Of a stretch of 64,000 nt of DNA, positions 13,200 through 23,284 are shown one piece after another. The stretch is from Serinus canaria (Eukaryota > Chordata > Aves > Passeriformes > Fringillidae): assembly GCF_022539315.1 (NCBI RefSeq), contig NC_066323.1:11707219-11771218 (forward strand), read 5' to 3'. The notes beneath the pieces were generated by a model. The model was not told the origin of the DNA. It made no database searches and was given only the letters and a program-made list of their open reading frames with translations. Made by a program: the position numbers and the translations under genes. The stretch's first letter is position 1, and every line of letters begins with the position of its first letter.

Positions 13200-13700
13200 G
13201 AAGAAAACATGAATTAAATGACTGCAGTAACAAACTTTATTACAGCAACTTTATGGGGGGAAAATGTCTCACAATCTTCACTGCATAACAATGTCCCGAC
13301 AGACATGATGTCATTGCGTCTTAAAAGGTGTTTGAGTTGGAAAATCTTTTCAACAGTGTTTTAAGGGTCTGCTTAAATGATTAATAAGGTTTATTCATGT
13401 GATTTATTATCTCCAAGAAAAAAAATCAGTAAGTATGAAATATATTTGAAAGGGATGACAGTGTTTATTAATGTTACAGGTTTTATATTGCTAGACATTA
13501 TCAAAATAAATATGCTCACCTGTAAGAGGAAAATGTAGTATCTAGTCAAATTTTATACAACTCTATATATGTGCCCTGGAAATTTGTGTTAGAATGAAGA
13601 AGCAGGTTGGCAGAATCTCATTTTGGACCTTGTGTCATGAAATAACACTGGAATTCACCTGTTCTTCCTGCTCACTAGAGATCCACCTACATGTGATGTA
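13200..13700. promoter_or_regulatory. candidate regulatory block, AT-rich
   Basis: About 500 bases almost without open frames, rich in TTATTA, ATTAATAAGG and TTTATTAATG cores, with an 11-bp odd palindrome GACATGATGTC near 13301. CpGs survive in AT-rich context around 13295-13320. An enhancer role is inferred. Confidence 0.28.
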
Positions 13701-15959
13701 TATTTTGCTAACTCCATCCACTAATGCTATTTAATGGTGTTTATTATTGCACATCTGTGAATATTTATCCAATGGACAATATCTAAATCTCCTCCCAATG
13801 GGACTTGTTGAAGTTAGTTTTGCTCCACAGGCACAGGGAGGGCCAACTGCTGGGGGTGAGAGCAGCACATGACTGATACCAAAATCAACCATGCTCGGGT
13901 GTTTCAGCCTTCCAGCTATTAATCTTTGAAATTCCTCTTTCCACATGTAGTGTCAACCTGAAGGCAAAGTTACAGTTTCAGCAAAATCCTTCTGAACCAA
14001 GGTCCTACTTTTTGTCTCAAAAATCCAAAGAAAGACTGAAGCTGCCTTTCTTTCCAGTGGAAGTTTTTCTGATGGGGAAGTTTTCAGTGGCAAAATGGAT
14101 TTGCTTAAACACAGCTTATTTTGTAGATCTCTGAATCACAGCAAAGTATTTTAGATTATTGCAAATGAGGAGACTTAGGACCTTCTCCTACACTGACTAT
14201 GTGATGACTCCTTATTCCCTTTTCTCATTAACTCTGAAGGTTACAAATCCCACAGACATTCCTGTGTTCCATTCAAACACTGGCTGGTCCCTGCCACCAG
14301 CCCGAGAGGTTCTGCAGTGCCGTGGTCCTCAATTGCCAATGGCTAAGGAGTGCCCAGACAGGGCTAAACCACATCCTAAACCACAGGCTGACTTCAGAAA
14401 TCTCAGACTTGACTTCCTGAGACTCTCTTTCTCCTGTGTGAACTAGGGATAAGAACTTCCCTGACCTGATGGCACTGAGATTGATGGTCTAAGTCCGAAG
14501 TTCAATTTCCACCCCATGATTACTTTATTCATGCTCTCTCAGGTGACATCAGGATGACTCCTGCCTTCCTCACAACCCCATCCTGGGCACCCTGAGAATG
14601 ACCATTTCCTGCCCTCTCTCAGCTCAGAGCACATCACCACTAAGCATCTCCGTGGCTTCTGCCTGTGTGCAGAGTCAAAAGAAAAGTTGCCGGATAAGCA
14701 AAGCCTCTAAAAAAAGCTGAATTTCTTTATCTGGAAGTGTTCAAAATTTCTTTATCTGGAAGTTCAAAATTTTCAAGTACCACCCCCTGGGCACAAATAC
14801 TGAGCAGACAGTCTCCTGTGTCCTTGCAGGGCTGTGGTCCTCTCCTGCTGCCCTGTACCTCCTCTACCCCACACTGAGGGCCCTGCTCATATTGCCAACA
14901 GCACAATTTTGGCACCTCCTGGCACTTCTAACCTTTATTAAAATAAGCCCAAATGGAAATTGCATTCTGCCTCCTCTGGGGTTTCCATGGAGCAGATCTA
15001 ATTATCTTTCTTTAATAGCACTAATTGGTGGCCTCGTAGCCCTGGCCCTTCAGTCCACTCCTCTGCGCTCCCTTTATCCCTTGCACTGCCCTGGCCTCTC
15101 AGGCGGGATGGGATTTAAACATGGTCTGATGGTTTGTGAAACCACTTTGACTTCTTGCCCTCAATTCGCTCGTGCTACCTGAGCTCCCCGACCTGTTGAC
15201 AGAGGAGCTTTCCTTTGTCTTTGCAAATTGACACAGCTGCACACTTCGCAAATAGACTCAGATGTTGAGCTTGGGGCTGAATGGACCCTCCAGATTAGCA
15301 CAGGGAGAATCAGCTTTAAAAACACTAAGCTGGAGCCAACAGCAGGAGAATGGAGTGAAGCTCTTTATCAGGATTCACTGCCATAGAAAAGGGCTCCCTG
15401 CTCTTGCAGTGATATTTACTTCCCTTTGGGGAGGACATTCCTGGAGCCGATAGCTCATGCTGACCCTGTCCCGGAGTTAATTAGCCAACTGTATAATGGG
15501 GGGATTCGCCCGGAGATTACATGGGGTGATCTCTCACCACACACGCTGTTTGCCAAGTGGTTTGGGGCTCTTGGCAAGCACAAAAGCACACATGCAAGCA
15601 GGAGAAAATCGGGCGTGGGGGTGGGGGGGGTTGCTGCCACGGAGCTCCGCAGAGCTGCAGGCAGGGGCTGAGACTGCATCCTGCGGGACCCTTGCTCTCC
15701 CAGGTCCCACTGCCCCATCCATTCTCATGGCACATGTGGACGTGGGCGTGTCGATCCCTGCAAGGCTCTTTTTGCAAATGGCTTGGAAAGTTGTCCATAG
15801 AGATGAGCTTGCCAAAACTGGATCAAAAAAGATAAGACAGGTGAGGTCACTTCTGCCTTGCAGTAGAGCCAGGGTGGGAGCAGAGAGAAAGTGGCTGTCC
15901 AGGGAAGCCATCTGCTGCCCTGCCTTGTCTGGACACAAGGGGACGAGATCAACATTGGA
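13701..15959. other. non-coding stretch, no convincing gene
   Basis: Frames of 145-169 codons lie on opposite strands at 15496-16005. They occupy the same GC-rich DNA and match nothing, so I treat them as chance. A short tandem duplication at 14721-14768 is listed separately. Confidence 0.5.
14721..14768. repeat. two-copy tandem duplication, 25 and 23 bp
   Basis: Copy 1 (14721-14745) and copy 2 (14746-14768) both start ATTTCTTTATCTGGAAGT and end TCAAA. They differ by a GT present only in copy 1. The pattern fits a recent slippage duplication. Confidence 0.85.
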
Positions 15960-16200
15960 GGCAATTAACACTGAACAACTTGTTGATGATTTTATAGCAG
16001 GTTAAAGAAAATGCCCCAAATAAAACTACAGGAGACCTTCTATAACTCTACATGGCTATAAATATGTATTAACTTAATTACTATCAGCAATTACAGCTCA
16101 GTTTGGGAACAGTTAAAGTGGGTGCACACAAAAAGGGATTATTATCCCTAGAAAATGAGTGTGAAGATAAAAGGGATTTAATTCACATTACCTAATGAGC
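15960..16200. promoter_or_regulatory. candidate regulatory block, AT-rich
   Basis: Frame-poor AT-rich stretch with ATTAACTTAATTAC and repeated TTA/TAA cores between GC-rich flanks. The regulatory role is inferred. Confidence 0.22.
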
Positions 16201-19200
16201 AGAGGCAGAGCTGCAGAAACAGCATTCTCCCTGTGCTTTACAGTGCTTGCAAAGGGGACCAGGAGCAGCCAGGCCGCACATCCCAAGGCAAGCCTGGTGA
16301 GTTTGTGCCTGGGGAGCTGAAGGGGTGACACTTCCAGGGCAGTGGAAGAGAAGAGCCTGGCACCAAGTGAAGTGCCTGCCCTCCACAGGGTCCTATGCCT
16401 ACTGCAGTTACACTCTCATACTCATTTACTTCATCCTCAGCCACTTCAGGAAGCTCAGGACCAGCACCTGTCACCCACCCACTCTGCTCTTGGATGTCAT
16501 TTCCCTCATTTTCTCCCTGGTTCTATGAGCATATGTTACTTACAACTGCAGGAGCTGGTGGGACTTATTCAGGATGGAAGGTCGGCATTTCACAGGCATC
16601 ACATTTTCCCCAGAAATGCCTGAACTGACCCCAGAAAGGGATAGAAAATCATCTTTCCTTGGATGGAGCATATGTTTCTCCTTTTCCTGGCTTGTTACAG
16701 TGGTTCCTGACCCTATCCCTTAAAGATAAATGCCCAATTTCCTCGTAAATTTGCCCTGATTCCCTTTCCTGGGTTTGAGTCTTGTTATAACACTCCCCAC
16801 TAAATTGAATATTCTTTTATTTCTTCCTCCTATCATAATTTTGACAAGTTTAACCACCTGATCATTTTTCCTCCCAAAACAAGTTGAGCTCTGCAAGCTC
16901 CAGAAAGCTCAGTTTTGCCTTCAAGGAATTTTTGTGACTCACTTGGCATTTGCCAAGTTTTCAGCACACTTTTGCAGTGTAAAGACCAGAAGTTGATAAG
17001 CTCTTTCCTGTGACAGTGTCCCAGGATCTCCTTGGTGTTTAGACACAGTATCACCCTGCTGGAGCCAAATCCTCCTTACTGAACCAGAAAGTTTTTTGTC
17101 CTCACCCTGAGCCCTTCATCACTTGCTGGTCCCTCTCCCTGCCTCATCTCATCTCCAGTGCAATTAACATTGTCATAAACATTCATTCCTCACTCTCACT
17201 GGCATGCTTCAAAGTTGAATTCTCAATTAACTATTAACTCGTGTTTAAAAGCCAACAGTTAATCAAAAGCACTGGAATATTTTGCCTTCTGCATCTGTCT
17301 CTGGTGAGCTGTTTCTCTGAGTAACCAAGCAGGGGCTGTAGTGGTTGTGGGTGATGCACAGAGCATTTCCCGAGTGCATCTCCTGGCTCTCCCAGCAGCT
17401 GCCTTTGGCACACATGACTCCTGCTCTGCAACCCAGACCTGCATTTCAGACTCCCTCGGGGCTGAATTGCAGGTCTGCAGGACACCCTGGGCTCATCCTG
17501 AAACTGCTCCTGCTCTTTGAAGATGCAAAGTGCCCTTACTCACAATCCCAGCCTTTGAGACTGAACAGAGAACAGAGCTGGGAACCTGGTGGGACAAAGC
17601 TGCTTTGTGATGCCAGTGCTTTTGTCATGCACCCAGGCTGCCAATACAATTGCAATGTCCCTTATCAAGTGCTCAGCCCAGCCTCTGAGTCTGGAGCCAG
17701 AAGGCAGAGAGGCTGCCTAGGAAAGCTCAGGGAGGTGGGGGACACAGCTAACAGGCCATTCTCTAGCCCTAAAAATGGAAAACTGGGCAAGTTTCAAGAA
17801 TGGGGAAAGGATGATGAATTGATGGTCCTGGACTATGATGACTTCTAAACTTGGACACAGATAACCTTTTCAGCCTGCTGCCTGAGCATAGGGGCTGCTC
17901 TTCCTGATTGCCACCCCAGGATGTGCCTTCTCCGAGGTCCCCATCCAGGTGACACTGAGCTGGGAGCACCAAGATCAGCTGAGCACCCAGACACCAGTGC
18001 CTGTGGGTCATGGGCAGGAACACAGCAAACTGTGGTGCTCCAGTGAGAGGAGGGATGTTGTTTTACTGCCTTACAAAACACATTCATCACTATGGAATAT
18101 GACTTTTACACATATAATGTGTCACCATGCTGTTGCTCCCTGATCCACACCTTCAGCTCCAAGCTCAGTTCACCTGTGTTCAGCTAACTTTAGTGTTAAT
18201 TATCCCTGCAAATGACAACCTCTCTCCAAGGCTCCTGCCACCATCCTGGCTAAGAGACCTGTCTAAGGAGGAGCTTGGGTCTGGAATGACATTTGGAGCA
18301 GTAGCAACGTTTGAACACAATGGTATTTCCTTCCGAGAGAAAAAAAAGACCCTTCAGCTTGTTTTCTCTCCCCCACACCCCCCTCCTGGAGAAGATATTG
18401 CCAAGGCTCACAGATGGGATCGTTTACAGTTTCCTTTTGAGCTGCCTTGGCCCTTTCAGGTTTTGTTTATTCGAGCTGATCTGTCAAACAGAGGAGGGTG
18501 GGTTGGGGAAGGCCTCCCTTCCATATTCTGATTTGGATTGGGGTTGCTCAAATTCCCATCTGACAGAAGATGATTGATGAGAACGATGCTGGCTGTAAAC
18601 CTGGGAGGCTTTGGAGATCAGGCAGCTCTGCTCTTTGCAGGGCCTTAAATCCCAGTTGTCAGAGCAATGTGGGGAATGGCATCCCAAGGTAATTACAAAC
18701 CAACAACAGGAAAAGCCACTGGCAATGGCCGGCACTCCAGCATTGCCATGGAATGGCTGCAGAGGCAGTTGGGGGTTTTTTGGTTTACTTTGCTTGTGAA
18801 AACATGCACACATGGTCCTGAGCTGAGGTCAAAATATGCTTACAAAAACCAGGATCTAGAGAGGATGGGGAGAGACAAGACACAGCAAAAAATTGCCTGG
18901 AATGTTTCTGGAAGAGCTGGGGAGCACCCCAGAGAGGAGGAAGTCATTGCTACATGCAAAATCTTTGGCAATTATCCTGGTGGCAGTGGGATAAATACAC
19001 CCTTAAGAGCATGAAACCAGCTGGGACACTGCTGGTCCACCCTGATGGCCAGAGCTTCCCACAGCACAAGTGCAAACCTCAGTTTGTCCAAACCGAGCCT
19101 TGGAGGGAGAGGGGAGGAGATGGATGACAGGATGAGATCCCTGTTTGACTCATGGGCCCAGGAGGCAAAGATGGGAGACATGGGATGCCGTCACACGTGA

Positions 19201-20759
19201 ATCAGAATGGTGGCCCTGCCCCAAGAGCATGACTTGATCAGGAAAACTCTTCAGGGAACATGTACAGGGAAGCTGAACTTTAATCTGGTCTGGCACATGT
19301 GCTAGCAATGGCTTTCAGCAAAAAGGATTCATCAGCATCTTTTGTAATGGCTGATTCAGGCAGGTCAGTGCTGCCAAGGAAGGCTACAAGGGCTGTATGG
19401 GATGGGGATGGGGACACCTGTGCCCATGCTGGTGGCTCCTACACTGGGCACAGTTTCTCCTTTCCAAACAGGACAGTGAGTACAGACTGGCAGCAATTTT
19501 CATTGCTGCTGCTGAACAGATGTGTCCTGCTGTTAGATTTGCTGGACTACAGGGTGTGTCACCTGGCTTAGGCTCCAAGAGCTTTTTCCAAAGCTGTAAG
19601 CACCCGGAAGTCTTTGGACTGGAAATTTAACAAAGCCAGGAGAACTGAGCTAGAAACTCGGGATGAAACAAAGCCCTAAACTAGATGCACTCAAGAGTAG
19701 CTGCTCCAGTTAGACTGGCTGACTCTGCAGGGCTGGGAAGGGAAGGAGGGGATTTCCCCTCCCTTCCCCTGTGCTGCTGGTTTAAATCCAACCACAACTG
19801 AGCAGTAAATAAGAGTTACCACCCGGCAGCTGCTGGATGACCTGTGTGCAGTGAGTCACTGAGCTCTGGCCACACAGCCCTGCAGACATCAGCAGCAGAG
19901 AACTCCTGGGCTGAAAAGTGCATTTTCTTTGGGAACGTGCCCTCATTTGGGTGAGCCCTATGGCACTGTCTCTGTGCACCAGTGCTGCAGAGGCATCCTG
20001 AGATGCAGTGATGTACACCAGCACTGCAGACATATCCCAAAAGCCAGCAGTCCCTGCACACCAGTGTTGTGCCACCAGCACGAAAGCATCTGTGTGTTGC
20101 AGCTCAGCCACTGGGATATGTGGGGCCAGCAGCAGACAGTGCCAGTGGGACCATGTAAAGGGAATATCCATGGTTAGAGGGGAGTCAGTGCCCTGTAACT
20201 CTGCTGAGTGATTTGTGGTCAGCAAAAAGGAGTCGTGGTGCTGGGGCAGGTCAGGCTGAGCCTGTAGCTGCTCAGGCACGTTCATAACTGCCTTGGTGAC
20301 ATTGGTTACTCATGCGGGACAGGACAAATGTTTGAATACAGGGAGGATGCAAAATATCTGACAGTTCCCCAGTGTCTCATGGACCTGACAAACAGAGGGA
20401 GATTTGAGCAGATGTTTGAAGGGCAGAGCAGACTTTTTCTAACTTCCTCTCCTGAGCAGATAGGACAAAAAGGGGGTAAAGTCAAGCAGAAACACATGGC
20501 TGCTTATTTACCACTTATATTCAGGAGAGTTGAGCCTTACACACCTCCCACTGTGATGGGACTGCACAAACACATGAGGACACTCAGGCAGGTCCTGCCC
20601 CAGAGTTTCCAATCTAAGATAAGGAATTTAGAAAAGCAAAACCAAACAAAACAAACTTGGAGGAGAAGCAGATCTTCAATCTCTCGCTAGATCTCCATCT
20701 GTAAAAGAAGTGCAGACAGGGGCATGCTCTCTCCACATCAGCTGCACAGCAAGAGCGGC
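16201..20759. other. non-coding stretch, no gene seen
   Basis: Frames up to 167 codons (17345-17848 plus; 19782-20285 minus) match no known family. Block 16680-17100 is pyrimidine-rich. An imperfect short tandem repeat built on 'CACCAGTG.TG' lies at 19973-20068. Confidence 0.5.
19973..20068. repeat. imperfect tandem repeat, about 40-bp period
   Basis: Three diverged units each begin with a variant of GCACCAGTGCTGCAG (near 19975, 20013 and 20056). Similarity between units is low outside that core. Confidence 0.4.
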
Positions 20760-21030
20760 TTAGATGAACTCTCCTGGCTGGTAATAAAATGATTTTACAT
20801 ATGTAGGAAGCAGGATGTGCAAAGCCCAGGAGTCTGATCTTGTTTCTGAGATCAAACAGAGTCTTATTGTACAGGGGTGTGGAGCTGATGTAACTGTCTA
20901 GTGTGCCGGACACAATCGCCGTGGTTACGCAGCTGGACCGGAATAAAGCAAGTCTGTATCTGAACTCATTAATTTTTACAACCAACTGAACCATTCTGCT
21001 GTTTTCTTTTGCCTTTTTGGTGGCAGAGGA
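20760..21030. promoter_or_regulatory. candidate conserved non-coding block
   Basis: Moderate GC with several isolated CpGs (20908-20942) followed by an AT-rich ACTCATTAATTTTTACAACC segment. A 145-codon minus-strand frame (20614-21051) covers it but matches nothing I know and runs on into unrelated flanking sequence. A regulatory element is the more likely reading. A short unrecognised exon is possible. Confidence 0.25.
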
Positions 21031-22650
21031 CTGTCGTGCCTCCCCAGCCATCAGCCCCTTGCCTGCAGTGGCAGGTCAGGGCTGGCATGGTGGGGAGCAG
21101 CCAAAACCCTGTGACTCCCTGGCAGCCCAGCCATCCACTGGATCCCTGGGGATGCTCAGCCAGCTGCTCGGGTCTGTTCCTGAGACAGGCCAGGAGCTGC
21201 AGGGATTAGGGATGAAAATACAGGCTTAACGTGAGCAGAGCTGTTGCTCTGTCAGCTACAGGTTATGTCAATGTTTCCATTAGAAACCCCTGGTTGCAAG
21301 GTTTATAGCTTGGCTGTGAAACTGCCCTCCATACTGGGCTCTGGCAAGCCAGGGAAACTCACGTTTCTCTGCTGAAATATTCAATGCAGCTGCTCCCACA
21401 CTCTCACATCGCTTCTCACGGGTAGGCAAATCGAGGGGGCTCCTTCAGCAAGCTGTGTGGGCAGCAGGAACTTTGCACACTGCCCTGGAAGCCCAGAGAC
21501 ACCCTCTGAGTGGCCTTGGCTGCCTCAGGGAGAGTGCTGTGTCCCGGGCGGGCAGGGCAGGGCAGGGCAGGGCAGGGCAGGACAGGTAGGGCAGGACTGC
21601 CTGGCCAGCACTCACCCCGTGAGATCCCGGGCTCACAGGTGATGTGGCAATGCAAACAACGAGGAGAATTTACCAAAAGACAAACTAGAGGCACAGCACC
21701 AGAGCCAGAACTGGTGAGATGCAGCACGGTGAGGGTGTGGGACCAGGACTCCTGGTTTCTTCTGGCCTCTAGACAAGGACCAGGAAACCACCTGACACTC
21801 CTCTGCAATAACCATAACTACAATGTGCCTCCCCTGGAGCCTGGCCACGAGCTGTGCATCCTGGTCCAGGTGCCTGACAGACAGCCATGGCCCAGGAATG
21901 GCACCAGCCCAGCACTTGGCAGGAGGTTTCTATGCAGTGGCCTGAGTCCTGTAAGAGGGTCTCCTGGCCAGCAGCTTGCTGAGCCTGGATCCCTCCCTGG
22001 CCTGGCTGCTCACTCCTGGGGCGTGCTGCCTGGCCATGGGACAAGCACACATCCAGGCCTCCTCCCTTCACCCCACCCCTTCTCACTCCTGGAGAGCTGA
22101 CTTTGAGATAGATGTATTTGCCTATTTTAAAGAGCTGTGAAGATGCTTTGCAGGCTGGGATTTCACTGTGAGCATGATCTCCCAGGGCAGGCAAGACTCC
22201 TTTCTTCCCTTGTTCTTTCCACCATGGCTAGAATGGCTAGAAAAGAGGAGGGAGGCCAGCATGCTGTTGGCATGGCTCTGGGCCCTCAAAGGCATGGCAC
22301 ACACTCCCTTTGCAGGGGATATACACACATCCCCTACCAGCTGTGAGAGTGCCTGGTCCTGCACAGAGGTGCTGCAGGCAGGCAGCACACTGCACCCCAG
22401 GCTCTGCGTTTCCCTCACCATCCTGAGAGGAGGCAGTGGGAGGGTAGGGAGTATGCTCCAGGTGTAAGAGCTGCAGCACCAGCCTGGGGACACAAAAAGA
22501 AATACAAAGTTTAAAGGAATAATTTTCAGCTTTTACCTCCATTACAGCAAAGTATCCCTTTTTAGATTTACAGTTAACACTGAAGCATATTGTGCATTTT
22601 AGCAGGTGGTCTCAGGCTGTGCCACATCCCAGACAGGCAGGAGTGGTGCA
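21031..22650. other. non-coding stretch, no gene seen
   Basis: GC-rich, with long overlapping frames up to 196 codons on both strands of the same DNA, as expected by chance at this composition. It contains the GGGCA repeat and a doubled ATGGCTAGA at 22224-22241. Confidence 0.5.
21546..21595. repeat. GGGCA pentamer repeat, G-quadruplex capable
   Basis: About seven G3 runs with two-base CA loops, decaying to GGACAGG at the right end. Any four adjacent runs satisfy the G-quadruplex rule on the plus strand. Confidence 0.85.
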
Positions 22651-22726
22651 GCTGGGGCAGGGAGAGGGCAGGCTGTTTCCAAGGCAGGAGCAGAAGCCTT
22701 GGAAACAGCCTGTTCTCATCCCCAGC
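22651..22726. ncRNA. candidate microRNA-like hairpin 1
   Basis: The inner stem is 17 perfect base pairs (22669-22685 with 22696-22712) closed by a 10-base loop. It continues through two G.U pairs and three Watson-Crick pairs (22664-22668 with 22713-22717). After a small internal loop there is a 7-bp basal stem (22651-22657 with 22720-22726). The total, about 76 nt, is in the pre-microRNA size range. Either strand could fold, so strand is undetermined. I do not recognise it as a known microRNA, and transcription is unproven. Confidence 0.35.
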
Positions 22727-23197
22727 CATCCCACTGGAGAGGGCTCTTCACTGGGCTCTGCTTGGCTGCCCCACCATGCCCAAGACACTCCAAACTGCAG
22801 GCTCTGCTCACCCAAAAACCAACAGAGAGAGAAAAAAAGAAGGGAAAAAGAAAAAGCCCAACTCCTTGCTGTTTTTCTGCTGCCTTTCCAGTATACTTGA
22901 GTTACCATGGTTAGCTTTCCACTGTTCTCCTTGACCCCTGCAGCTTTCCCTTATGAGTTAGTGTCCTGGAATGTCTCTTTACGAGGTGCCTACAGAAGTA
23001 AAGCTGACCTGATGCCAGTGCCCCCACACTGAGGACTTTATTAGTTTTTTAATTTTCTGTCTGGGTGCTCTCACTTGCCTCAAACTTTCCACAGCTGCTA
23101 GGATTTATTAATGAAGGAGGTTCATTTGTGTCTTGCCTCCCCTTCCCCTGCTCAGTTAATTGGTGGTGTTGCTTTGCCAGTTGCTAGTTTTAATGGC
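22727..23197. other. spacer between two hairpins, no gene seen
   Basis: No recognisable coding or repeat content. A purine-rich run lies at 22825-22860. The spacing would suit a common primary transcript for both hairpins, but nothing in the sequence proves one. Confidence 0.4.
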
Positions 23198-23284
23198 TTT
23201 TGGGGGGGGTTTAGGAGAGTTGGGTGAAGATTTTGCTTTGTGCCAGCAAAATCTTCACCCAGATCTCCTGAAACCCCCCCAAAA
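23198..23284. ncRNA. candidate microRNA-like hairpin 2
   Basis: Arms 23198-23237 and 23245-23284 pair over 40 positions: 36 Watson-Crick, 2 G.U (23220 with 23262; 23212 with 23270) and 2 G-A mismatches (23219 with 23263; 23209 with 23273). The loop is 7 bases. The inner 17 bp are perfect and the base is a G7:C7 clamp. The 87-nt length and near-complete pairing resemble a pre-microRNA or hairpin-siRNA precursor. A non-functional fold-back mutation (template switch) or a minimal inverted-repeat element would look the same. The structure is certain; function and strand are not. Confidence 0.45.

Noticed and set aside
17811..17848. TGATGA boxes suggestive of a C/D snoRNA
   Set aside because: No CTGA D box at a suitable distance and no closing terminal stem.
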